49,247 nucleotides of DNA from the NCBI GenBank assembly GCA_017397935.1, contig JAFQHN010000012.1, positions 1 to 49,247 on the forward strand, written 5' to 3'. The notes beneath the pieces were generated by a model that did not search any database, had not been told where the DNA came from, and saw only the letters and a list, made by a program, of their open reading frames with translations. This document shows positions 9,794 through 17,063 of this stretch, one piece after another (the stretch's first letter is position 1; every line of letters starts with the position of its first letter). Both the position numbers and the translations under genes were made by a program. This stretch comes from Bacillota bacterium (GTDB lineage Bacteria > Bacillota > Dehalobacteriia > UBA4068 > UBA4997).

Positions 9794-9926
9794 CATAGTA
9801 AAACTTGGTATAAATTGTAGGACAGTAAAACGGTTGAGTTCCCAAGCAACTTATTTTTCATTTTGCCCATACCCCGACTGATTATTGCCCTTGCTGTCCA
9901 AGATTTTGCAGCAAGCGGCTTTTTTG
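9794..9926 (+). promoter_or_regulatory. Candidate attenuator/riboswitch leader, copy 1
   Basis: The leader contains a motif at 9817-9850 (GTAG-ACAGTAAAA-GGTT-AG-T----AGCAA, dashes variable) that is conserved in the second leader at 11171-11205. An intrinsic terminator follows at 9887-9926. The AGCAA of the motif is complementary to the TTGCT in the 5' arm of the terminator, so an antiterminator pairing is possible. GGACAG at 9820-9825 can also pair with CTGTCC at 9894-9899. I do not recognise a named RNA class. The regulatory role is an inference from the architecture. Confidence 0.5.
9887..9926 (+). terminator. Leader terminator before first lipoprotein gene
   Basis: GCC-CTTGCT pairs with AGCAAG-C-GGC, with one bulged C, followed by six T. 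It stands between the promoter and the gene, so it would act as a regulated attenuator and not as an end-of-operon signal. Confidence 0.75.
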
Positions 9927-9987
9927 CTTTTTAATCAATTTGTACCCGGCTTACCAAATTATTAAAACTTCTCAGGAGGTACTCATT

Positions 9988-10977
9988 ATGAAAAAAGTAT
10001 TCAAAATGCTGGCGATGTCCATGGTTTCCGTATTGGCGCTGACAAGCTTTGCAGGCTGCGGCGGCGAGGATGCCAAAACCGACACCACTTACAAAATCGG
10101 CGTTATGCAGTTGATGGATCATGAGGCGCTGAATCTTGCGCAGGACGGTTTTATTGCAGCGCTGACCGAAAACGGCTATGTTGACGGCGACAACATCACT
10201 CTGCTGCTGGAAAACGGCCAGGGCGATACCAACAACCTGTCCACCATCGCTGATAAATTTGTAGCCGAGAATGTTGACCTGGCATTTACTATTGCCACTC
10301 CGTCCACTCAGGCCATGGCCGGCAAGACTACCACCATCCCGATTGTTGCCACCGCCGTTACCAGCTTCACCGAGGCCGGTCTGGTAGCGTCCGATGAACA
10401 GCCCGGCGGCAACATCACCGGCACCACCGATATGAACCCCATCTCTGACCAGATCGATCTGCTGCTTACTCTGGCGCCCGATACCAAAACCGTTGGTTTC
10501 CTTTACACCGCGTCCGAGGATAACTCCGTTTTGCAGTGCAAAATTGCCAAGGAGTATCTGGAAGCAGAAGGCATCGCAACCGTAGAGCGCACCATCACCA
10601 ACACCAATGACGTTCAGCAGGCAACCACCGCCATCGTAGAGGAATGTGACGCCATTTACATCCCCACCGATAACAACTTTGCCTCTGCCATGCCCACCGT
10701 TAATGAGGTCACCATGTCCGCAGGCATCCCCGTTATTGCCGGCGAATCCAACATGGTCAAAACCGGCGGTACTGCCACCGTGGGCATCACCTATTACGGT
10801 ATCGGCTATCAGGCCGGCTTAATGGCAATCGACATTTTGGCCAACGGCGCTGACCCGGCCACCATGCCCATCAAAGGCTCCTCGGAGTTTGAATATTGCC
10901 TGAACGGCGATGTTATGGATGCTCTGGGTATTGCAATCCCGGCTGATCTGGCTGAATTTGTTTACCGCGCCGAATAA
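9988..10977 (+). CDS. ABC transporter substrate-binding lipoprotein (TrpX-like), copy 1
   Basis: This 329-residue lipoprotein belongs to the ABC_sub_bind (TrpX-like) periplasmic-binding family, a group linked to uptake of amino acids or related small molecules. The signal peptide ends in the lipobox FAGC with Cys24 as the lipidated residue. The mature part starts KIGVMQLMDHEALN and includes the family blocks NGQGDTNNLSTIADKF, IPIVATAVTSF, GNITGTTDMNP and GTATVGITYYGIGYQAG. The ATG at 9988 has AGGAGG eight bases upstream. It is about 80% identical to the gene at 11377 by eye. The substrate is unknown and may be tryptophan, tyrosine or something else. Confidence 0.9.
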   Translation: MKKVFKMLAMSMVSVLALTSFAGCGGEDAKTDTTYKIGVMQLMDHEALNLAQDGFIAALTENGYVDGDNITLLLENGQGDTNNLSTIADKFVAENVDLAFTIATPSTQAMAGKTTTIPIVATAVTSFTEAGLVASDEQPGGNITGTTDMNPISDQIDLLLTLAPDTKTVGFLYTASEDNSVLQCKIAKEYLEAEGIATVERTITNTNDVQQATTAIVEECDAIYIPTDNNFASAMPTVNEVTMSAGIPVIAGESNMVKTGGTATVGITYYGIGYQAGLMAIDILANGADPATMPIKGSSEFEYCLNGDVMDALGIAIPADLAEFVYRAE

Positions 10978-11057
10978 TTACCCGCTTACAATTTAATCAG
11001 GGCTTACCAAACAGCATGGGCCGGCATTCGCTTGTCGGCTCATGCTTAAAATTATTG

Positions 11058-11086
11058 TTGACTTTCTGCGATATTTTGGTTATAAT
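11058..11086 (+). promoter_or_regulatory. Sigma-A promoter for second lipoprotein gene
   Basis: TTGACT and TATAAT are spaced by 17 bases. It lies 80 bases after the first lipoprotein stop, so the second gene and the permease/ATPase genes can be expressed separately. A second TATAAT lies at about 11132 without a clear -35 box. Confidence 0.8.
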
Positions 11087-11092
11087 TTAGCT

Positions 11093-11293
11093 TGTAGTAA
11101 CTGGGTATCACTTGTAGGCATCCCAATCCGGTATAATCAAAATTGCAGCATCACAAAGTAGTACATAAATGTAGTACAGTAAAATGGTTAAGCTTCTCAG
11201 CAAAACTCTGTGTTTCAGCAGGCTTTTGGTAATGTGCTGATGGCCCTTGCTCGCTTGGCGTTTTACGCTTATCCGCGGCAAGAGGCTTTTTTT
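11093..11293 (+). promoter_or_regulatory. Candidate attenuator/riboswitch leader, copy 2
   Basis: This leader shares the motif at 11171-11205 with copy 1. The identical blocks are GTAG, ACAGTAAAA, GGTT, AG and AGCAA. It also ends in a terminator that contains TTGCT in the 5' arm. It is longer upstream of the motif than copy 1 and carries a short direct repeat GTAGTAC (11156-11162 and 11171-11177). The sequence between motif and terminator differs from copy 1, which suggests that only the motif and the terminator pairing are kept. The ligand or factor is unknown. Confidence 0.5.
11243..11293 (+). terminator. Leader terminator before second lipoprotein gene
   Basis: GCC-CTTGC-CG pairs with CG-GCAAG-GGC, with small bulges and an inner GCG/CGC stem, followed by seven T. 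It precedes the coding region by about 80 bases. Confidence 0.75.
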
Positions 11294-11376
11294 AGTTTAA
11301 TCCTACAATTTATTACAGGCTGGCAAGCAGTACCGGTTCAACAAAATTATTATATTTTTCAGGAGGTTTTTATACC

Positions 11377-12360
11377 ATGAAAAAAGTACTGAGATTGTTG
11401 TCCTTGCTGTCCATACTTTGTTTAGTCTTTACCGGCTGCGGCAGCGAGGACGCCGAAAACCCCAACGCCGAGTTCAAAATCGGCATCATGCAGCTGATGG
11501 ATCATGAGGCACTTAATCAGGCGCAGGACGGTTTTATCGACGCGCTGGCCGATAACGGCTATGTTGACGGAGAAAACATCACTCTGCTGCTGGAAAACGG
11601 CCAGGGTGACACCAACAACCTGTCCACCATCGCCGACAAATTTATGGCCGAGGAAGTAGATCTGGCATTTACCATCGCCACTCCGTCCACTCAGGCCATG
11701 GCCGGCAAAACCACCAGCATCCCGATTGTCGCCACCGCCGTTACCAGCTTTACTGCGGCCGGCCTGGTACAGTCCGATGAGCAACCCGGCGGCAACATCA
11801 CCGGCACCTCTGATATGAACCCTATTGCTGACCAAATGGAGTTGCTGCTGACTCTCTGCCCCGATGCCAAAACCGTCGGTTTCCTTTACACCGCATCCGA
11901 GGATAACTCCATTCTCCAATGCAAAATTGCCAGGGAGTATCTGGAAGCCAAAGGTATTGCCACCGTTGAGCGCACCATCATCAACACCAATGATGTGCAG
12001 CAGGCAGCCACCGCGCTGGTAGAGGAATGTGACGCCGTTTATGTTCCCACCGACAACAACTGCGCTTCGGCCATGCCCACCATCAGCGAGGCCACGATGA
12101 CCGCAGGTATTCCGCTGATCGTCGGCGAAACCAACAACGTTAAGGCAGGCGGCACCGCCACCGTAGGCATCACCTATTACGGTCTGGGCTATCAGGCCGG
12201 CTTGATGGCCATTGATATTCTGGTTAACGGCGCTGACCCGGCCACCATGCCGATTCAGAGCAGCAGCGAGTTTGAATATTGCCTGAACGGCACCCTGCTG
12301 GACCAACTGGGCATTGAGATTCCCGCTGAATTGCAGCAGTACGCCTTCTATGCTGAATAA
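11377..12360 (+). CDS. ABC transporter substrate-binding lipoprotein (TrpX-like), copy 2
   Basis: This 327-residue protein is a close paralogue of the lipoprotein at 9988, with the same blocks (FKIGIMQLMDHEALNQAQDG, NGQGDTNNLSTIADKF, GTATVGITYYGLGYQAG). Its signal peptide is diverged and ends in the lipobox FTGC (Cys21). The ATG has AGGAGG about nine bases upstream. The permease and ATPase genes follow directly, so this copy is the one physically joined to the transporter. The duplication includes promoter and leader, so both copies probably answer to the same signal. They may differ in affinity or substrate. Confidence 0.9.
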   Translation: MKKVLRLLSLLSILCLVFTGCGSEDAENPNAEFKIGIMQLMDHEALNQAQDGFIDALADNGYVDGENITLLLENGQGDTNNLSTIADKFMAEEVDLAFTIATPSTQAMAGKTTSIPIVATAVTSFTAAGLVQSDEQPGGNITGTSDMNPIADQMELLLTLCPDAKTVGFLYTASEDNSILQCKIAREYLEAKGIATVERTIINTNDVQQAATALVEECDAVYVPTDNNCASAMPTISEATMTAGIPLIVGETNNVKAGGTATVGITYYGLGYQAGLMAIDILVNGADPATMPIQSSSEFEYCLNGTLLDQLGIEIPAELQQYAFYAE

Positions 12361-12418
12361 GCTTTGATTAGATTAGTACCGTTTTCATTAAAAAATTCCC
12401 GTAAAAAAGAGGTCTTTT

Positions 12419-13336
12419 ATGCTTAACATTATTTTAGGTGCAATCGCGCTCGGCTCTCTTTGGGCCGTTATGACAATGGGCGTTTACATTACTTACCGCC
12501 TGCTGGACATCGCCGATCTTTCGGTCGAAGGCTCTCTGGTAACAGGTGCGGCCGTTGGTGCCGTCTGCATTACCGGCGGCATGAATCCGTGGCTCGCCAC
12601 CATTATGGCTCTGCTGGCCGGCATGGTTTGCGGCCTGGCCACCGGCCTGCTGCACACCAAACTGCGTATTCCGCCGCTGCTGGCCGGCATCTTAACCATG
12701 ATTGCGCTCTATTCCATCAACCTGCGTATCATGGGCCGCGCCAACATCACCCTGCTTCATGTAGACAGCGTGTTTACCCCGCTGCAAAACCTGCCCTTTA
12801 TGGCCGGTTTGGAGGCGCAGGGTATCATGACCAAAAACGTAGCCATTCTTATCTGCGGCCTGCTTATCTGCTTTGTGGTTTCGGCCTTCCTGTACTGGTT
12901 CTTCGGCACCGAGATCGGCTGTTCCATCCGCGCCACCGGCAACAATCAGCAGATGGTGCGTGCGCTGGGTATCAACACCGACACCATGATCCTGCTGGGC
13001 CTTATGCTCTCCAACGGTCTGGTGGCCATGTCCGGCGCCCTGATTGCCCAAAACCAGTCTTACGCCGACGTGCAGATGGGCACCGGCTCCATCGTAATCG
13101 GTCTGGCCTCTGTTATCATCGGTGAGGTTCTGTTCGGCAGCACCAAATCGTTTAAGCGCACCCTGCTGGCCATGACGCTGGGCGCCATTACATACCGTAT
13201 CATCATCGCGCTGGTACTCAAAGCAGGTATGCCGGCCAACGATTTGAAGCTGTTTACCGCCATCACCGTGGCTATCTGTCTGGCTCTGCCGCAAATCAAA
13301 TCCTGGGGCCGCAAATTGAAGGGAGGCCATAACTAA
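12419..13336 (+). CDS. ABC transporter permease (TrpY-like)
   Basis: This 305-residue integral membrane protein has eight or more hydrophobic segments and belongs to the BPD_transp_2 (LivH/RbsC-like) permease family that partners TrpX-like binding proteins. Features include the YITYRLLDIADLSVEGS segment near the N-terminus, conserved in this subgroup, and EIGCSIRATGNNQQMVRALG, the cytoplasmic loop that contacts the ATPase. The ATG is preceded by AAAGAGG. Its stop codon overlaps the start of the ATPase gene by one base (TAATG), which implies coupled translation. It is the only permease for the two lipoproteins. Confidence 0.9.
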   Translation: MLNIILGAIALGSLWAVMTMGVYITYRLLDIADLSVEGSLVTGAAVGAVCITGGMNPWLATIMALLAGMVCGLATGLLHTKLRIPPLLAGILTMIALYSINLRIMGRANITLLHVDSVFTPLQNLPFMAGLEAQGIMTKNVAILICGLLICFVVSAFLYWFFGTEIGCSIRATGNNQQMVRALGINTDTMILLGLMLSNGLVAMSGALIAQNQSYADVQMGTGSIVIGLASVIIGEVLFGSTKSFKRTLLAMTLGAITYRIIIALVLKAGMPANDLKLFTAITVAICLALPQIKSWGRKLKGGHN

Positions 13337-14130
13337 TGCTGAAAATTGACAACATCTACAAAACCTTCAATATCGGCACCATTAACGAGAAGCACGCGCT
13401 CAACGGTCTTTCTCTCCACTTGCAGCCGGGTGATTTCGTCACCGTCATCGGCGGCAACGGCGCAGGTAAATCCACTATGTTAAACGCAATCTCCGGTGTC
13501 TGGCCGATCGACTCCGGCTCCATTGTCATCAACGGCAACGATGTCACCGCCCTGCCGGAATACAAACGCGCCATCCATCTGGGCCGTGTTTTCCAGGATC
13601 CCATGCTGGGCAGCGCCGCCAATATGCAGATCCAGGAGAATCTGGCGCTGGCCCTGCGCCGCGGCAAAAAACGCACCCTGCGCTGGGGCATCACCGCGCA
13701 AGAGCGTGAGCAGTACCATGACCTGCTGAAAACCCTTGATTTGGGGTTGGAGGACCGCTTGACCTCCAAGGTTGGCTTGCTTTCCGGCGGACAACGGCAG
13801 GCTCTCACCCTGCTTATGGCCACGCTGACCAAGCCTGACCTGCTGCTGCTGGATGAACACACTGCCGCGCTTGACCCCAAAACTGCCGCCAAGGTACTGG
13901 AAATCTCCGACCGCATTATTGCCGAGAACAAGCTGACCGCGCTGATGGTGACCCACAATATGCATGACGCCATCACCCACGGCAACCGCCTGATCATGCT
14001 GAAAGACGGCCGAATCATTCTGGATATTGCCGGCGAGGAGAAAAAACACCTCACCGTAGAGGATTTGCTGGCCAAGTTTGCCATCGCAGCCGGCGAGGAA
14101 ATGGCCAACGACCGTATGCTGCTGGGCTGA
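13336..14130 (+). CDS. ABC transporter ATP-binding protein (TrpZ-like)
   Basis: This 264-residue ATPase energises the importer. Walker A is GGNGAGKST, the Q-loop is in VFQDPMLGSA, the signature is LLSGGQRQALTLLMATL, and Walker B is LLLLDEHTAALDP, with a switch histidine in MVTHNMHD. The DEHTAALDP form is typical of this transporter subgroup. It overlaps the permease gene by one base and is followed by a clear terminator, so it ends the operon. Confidence 0.93.
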   Translation: MLKIDNIYKTFNIGTINEKHALNGLSLHLQPGDFVTVIGGNGAGKSTMLNAISGVWPIDSGSIVINGNDVTALPEYKRAIHLGRVFQDPMLGSAANMQIQENLALALRRGKKRTLRWGITAQEREQYHDLLKTLDLGLEDRLTSKVGLLSGGQRQALTLLMATLTKPDLLLLDEHTAALDPKTAAKVLEISDRIIAENKLTALMVTHNMHDAITHGNRLIMLKDGRIILDIAGEEKKHLTVEDLLAKFAIAAGEEMANDRMLLG

Positions 14131-14154
14131 ATCACCTAAAATTTAAGCAAAAAC

Positions 14155-14189
14155 AACTCCGCTGATAACAAACCGTCAGCGGAGTTTTT
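14155..14189 (+). terminator. Intrinsic terminator of the TrpXYZ-like operon
   Basis: AACTCCGCTGA pairs perfectly with TCAGCGGAGTT across a ten-base loop and runs into TTTTTC. It ends the operon 25 bases after the ATPase stop. Confidence 0.9.
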
Positions 14190-14213
14190 CTGTTCTTATT
14201 CAGTTTTACGCCG

Positions 14214-14250
14214 AATTGTTTATACGAGTATACCCGTTTGGTTGACAATT
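14214..14250. repeat. 37-base inverted element, copy 1
   Basis: AATTGTT at the left end mirrors ACAATT at the right end, with a core TATAC-GA-GTATA that is itself a palindrome. A second 37-base copy with 32 identical positions lies at 36920-36956. Both copies sit between convergent genes, here between the ABC ATPase and alr. The function is unknown. Confidence 0.6.
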
Positions 14251-14254
14251 ATCA

Positions 14255-15415
14255 TCAGCGATTAAGGTAAATCCTGGGCAGCCGCGGCAGCAAAGAACTA
14301 AGCACCTCATAGCTTATGGTGCCAATGCGGGCAGCAATCTCGTCAGCGTCAATCATTTCCGCCCCCTGCGCCCCCAGCAGCACCGCTTCATCGCCCACCC
14401 CGGCCTCGATACCGGTCACATCCAGCATAAACTGGTCCATACACACCCGCCCGATAATCGGCGCACGGCGTCCGCCCACCAAAACATAGCCGTTGTTGCT
14501 GTTCAGGCGGCTCCAACCGTCGGCATAGCCCAACGGCACGGTGGCAATTTTTGTTTCTCTCTCGGTGACAAAAGTGCGCCCATAGCTGACGGATGTGCCG
14601 ACAGGCACCGTTTTCACCCATGTCAGCCGTGCCTTCACGCTCATCACCGGCGTCAACTGCAAAATCTCACGCCGCACCTCATCCGAGGGATAATAGCCGT
14701 ACAAAGCAATACCGGCGCGCACCATATCCTGCCGGGTGTGGGGCATTTCCAGCAGGGCCGCACTGTTGGCAATATGCTTGCAGGGCACATCCACCCCGGC
14801 AGCAGCCAATGCCGCCGTAAAGCGATTAAATACCGCCAGCTGCTGCTCAGCATAGGTTTTGTCGGCCTCGTCCGCCGCCGCAAAGTGAGAAAACACGCCA
14901 ACCACCCGCAGATTAGGCAGGGCCGCAATTTGCAGCGCCTCATCACGGGCCGCCGCGGTGTCCGCCAGACCGATGCGCCCCATGCCGGTATCCAGCACCA
15001 ACTGCACAGGCGCATAAACGCCCAGCCGGGCGGCCACATCGTTCACTTCCTCGGCCATAGCCAGCGAGAACACGGGCAGAATAATTTGCTGCCGTACCGC
15101 CTGCCCCACGCCGCCCAACAGCGGAGAAAGCAGCATTATCGGCACCGCCCCCAACTCAGATTTCAGTTCCAGCGCCTCGCCCAGCGTGGCCACCGCCAGA
15201 CAGTCCGCACCCTCGGCCAGCAGGCACTTGGCCACCTCCACCGCGCCGTGCCCGTAGGCATCAGCCTTCACCACGGCGGTTATCGGGCAATCCGCCCCCA
15301 CCACACGGCGTATCTCCGCAAAATTGGCCCTAAGCGCCGCCAAATCCACCTCAACCCAGGCAGGGCGGCACATTTTGGCTGCCGCAATTTCCTTTTCCCA
15401 ACACATCTTATCCAT
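14255..15415 (-). CDS. alr: Alanine racemase
   Basis: This 386-residue PLP enzyme interconverts L- and D-alanine and supplies D-Ala for peptidoglycan. The PLP lysine is Lys50 in AVVKADAYGHG. The C-terminal domain carries the catalytic tyrosine region SVSYGRTFVTERE and the VCMDQFMLDVT block. Length is as usual. The ATG at 15415 has only a weak GGGGCG upstream. In-frame ATG codons at residues 4 and 15 are alternatives. It stands alone, with a 37-base inverted element at its 3' end instead of an obvious terminator. Confidence 0.95.
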   Translation of the reverse strand: MDKMCWEKEIAAAKMCRPAWVEVDLAALRANFAEIRRVVGADCPITAVVKADAYGHGAVEVAKCLLAEGADCLAVATLGEALELKSELGAVPIMLLSPLLGGVGQAVRQQIILPVFSLAMAEEVNDVAARLGVYAPVQLVLDTGMGRIGLADTAAARDEALQIAALPNLRVVGVFSHFAAADEADKTYAEQQLAVFNRFTAALAAAGVDVPCKHIANSAALLEMPHTRQDMVRAGIALYGYYPSDEVRREILQLTPVMSVKARLTWVKTVPVGTSVSYGRTFVTERETKIATVPLGYADGWSRLNSNNGYVLVGGRRAPIIGRVCMDQFMLDVTGIEAGVGDEAVLLGAQGAEMIDADEIAARIGTISYEVLSSLLPRLPRIYLNR

Positions 15416-15469
15416 GCAAACGCCCCACTTTATCCATAAAACATCGATGATTATCGCAAACCAAACCTA

Positions 15470-15748
15470 CTATTCTGTCGATTTATTCAGGTTTTTGTCC
15501 TGCCAATACCACCATTTCAACTTTTCCGCCTCGTGCACATCATTCTCGGCATAATATACCGCCAGACGAAAAACATACAGCACACAACGGTCGGAATAGT
15601 GCCCTTTGACCGCCGCATCCGCCTCATATAGCTGCTCCGGATTTTTACCGCGCAAATCGGCTTGCGATTTAACACCAATCGCCAGCAAATCCTGCTCAAT
15701 ACTCGGCCCGATGCCCGGGATCTGCCGCAAATCAGTCAGAAATTTCAT
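15470..15748 (-). CDS. Helix-hairpin-helix protein, Cdd1/pathogenicity-locus family
   Basis: This 92-residue protein starts with a helix-hairpin-helix motif (LRQIPGIGPSIEQDLLAIGV), followed by the tryptophan-rich C-terminal part KLKWWYWQDK typical of the Cdd1 family. The HhH motif suggests nucleic acid binding. The molecular role of the family is not established. The ATG is preceded by GAGGTGACGGGGG. It overlaps the end of the AcpS-NnrD gene by 17 bases, so the two are co-transcribed. Confidence 0.8.
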   Translation of the reverse strand: MKFLTDLRQIPGIGPSIEQDLLAIGVKSQADLRGKNPEQLYEADAAVKGHYSDRCVLYVFRLAVYYAENDVHEAEKLKWWYWQDKNLNKSTE

Positions 15749-17063
15749 CCCCCGTCACCTCATGCGCCGCCAGCAGCCGCTTATAAGCCGCCGGAAGATG
15801 CCGCACAATATCCAGCGCCGTCATGGCGTACTGCGTTTGTGCCGCCGCTGCCAAATCCCCGGCCAGCCCATGCAGATAAACACCAAAAGCCGCCGCCCGC
15901 AGAGGCTGCATACCCTGCGCCAGCAAACCGCCAATCAAACCGGCCAACACATCTCCGCTGCCGCCGGTGGCCATGCCTGCGTTGCCCGTGCTGTTTTGAT
16001 AACAACGCCCGTCCGGGGCCGCAACCAATGTAGCAGGGCCTTTAAGCACCACCACCGCCTGATAATCCACCGCCGCACGCCGCACCGCCGATAAACGGTC
16101 AGCCTCAACATCGGCCACGGTGCAGCCCAGCAGCCGCGCCATCTCACCGCTGTGCGGAGTCAACACGGCCTGCCGCGGTTTAATTTTGGCCTCAGCCAGC
16201 GCAAACAAGCCGTCCGCATCCAGCACTTTATCACCGGGCAGCGCCGCCAAATCAGCCACCAGCTCCACGGTTTCGGCCGCACGCCCCAGCCCCATGCCGA
16301 TGACGGGAATTTTGCCCGCCCAGCGAGCCTGCAACGCCGCAGCAGAGGCCGCCCCCAGACAGCCGTTGGGCGCATACAACGGGCACGAAATCACCTCCGG
16401 CGAGAGCGCATCAATGCCGGCAGGAGCCGCCAGCGTCACCAACCCGGCACCGGAGCGCAAAGCCGCCTCGGCCGCCATACGGGGTGCGCCCGGATACGCC
16501 GCCGAGCCGCCCACCACCAGCACATGGCCAAAATCACCCTTATGCGCGTGGGGAGATCGCCGCGGCAGCCAACCGGCCACCAACTGTTCATCCAAACGCA
16601 CAGGCAAATGCACAGGGTCAGCACCGCCATACAGCGGCACAAAACCCTGCGGTGCCACATCGGCCATAATTGCCGCCGCCCGTTCATCCGCCGCATTAGA
16701 CAAAATTACCGCCGCCAGCACCTGCTCCCGGTCATGGGTAATGCTCACAAGAATTTGCCGCACGCCTGCCGCCGACAATTTCTCCTGCCAAGCCTCGCCC
16801 AGCCTGATTTGCGGCGCACCGTTGGCATCATGCACCAGCTCTGCCTGCCAAAACAAGCCCTGGCTGTCATCCAGCAGGCCGCTTGCCGCCTTAAAAAACG
16901 CCTCTTTGGCCGCAAACGCCGCCGCCAGCGCCTCATCCTCGCGCCCGGTGGCCGCCGCGTAAGCCAACTCCCCGGCGGTAAAGCGCCGCGCCGTGCCTGC
17001 TCTGGCCGCCATATTCTTAAAGCGGCTTTTCTCAATTAAATCTACGCCCAGACCCAGCAGCAT
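15732..17063 (-). CDS. Holo-ACP synthase fused to NAD(P)H-hydrate dehydratase (AcpS-NnrD)
   Basis: This 443-residue protein joins two enzymes. Residues 1 to about 120 are an AcpS phosphopantetheinyl transferase: GLGVDLIE with Asp8, and FAAKEAFFKA with Glu54 and Lys58 as the metal and CoA ligands. Residues about 155 to 443 are an ADP-dependent NAD(P)HX dehydratase with GDFGHVLVVGGS, LTPHSGEMARLLG and the nucleotide-binding NAGMATGGSGDVLAG. The NnrE epimerase domain that normally precedes NnrD is absent and AcpS takes its place. GGGAGG lies eight bases before the ATG. The gene start overlaps the upstream ygiQ-like gene by 32 bases. Confidence 0.9.
   Translation of the reverse strand: MLLGLGVDLIEKSRFKNMAARAGTARRFTAGELAYAAATGREDEALAAAFAAKEAFFKAASGLLDDSQGLFWQAELVHDANGAPQIRLGEAWQEKLSAAGVRQILVSITHDREQVLAAVILSNAADERAAAIMADVAPQGFVPLYGGADPVHLPVRLDEQLVAGWLPRRSPHAHKGDFGHVLVVGGSAAYPGAPRMAAEAALRSGAGLVTLAAPAGIDALSPEVISCPLYAPNGCLGAASAAALQARWAGKIPVIGMGLGRAAETVELVADLAALPGDKVLDADGLFALAEAKIKPRQAVLTPHSGEMARLLGCTVADVEADRLSAVRRAAVDYQAVVVLKGPATLVAAPDGRCYQNSTGNAGMATGGSGDVLAGLIGGLLAQGMQPLRAAAFGVYLHGLAGDLAAAAQTQYAMTALDIVRHLPAAYKRLLAAHEVTGDEISD

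Noticed and set aside
14214-14250. Chromosome dimer resolution (dif) site
   Set aside because: The length is 37 bases, not 28, the Bacillota dif consensus is not matched, and a second copy exists 22 kb away.
15732-17063. Frameshift artefact joining two separate genes
   Set aside because: The frame is continuous with no stop or second ribosome binding site at the AcpS/NnrD border, and both parts keep their catalytic motifs in one frame.
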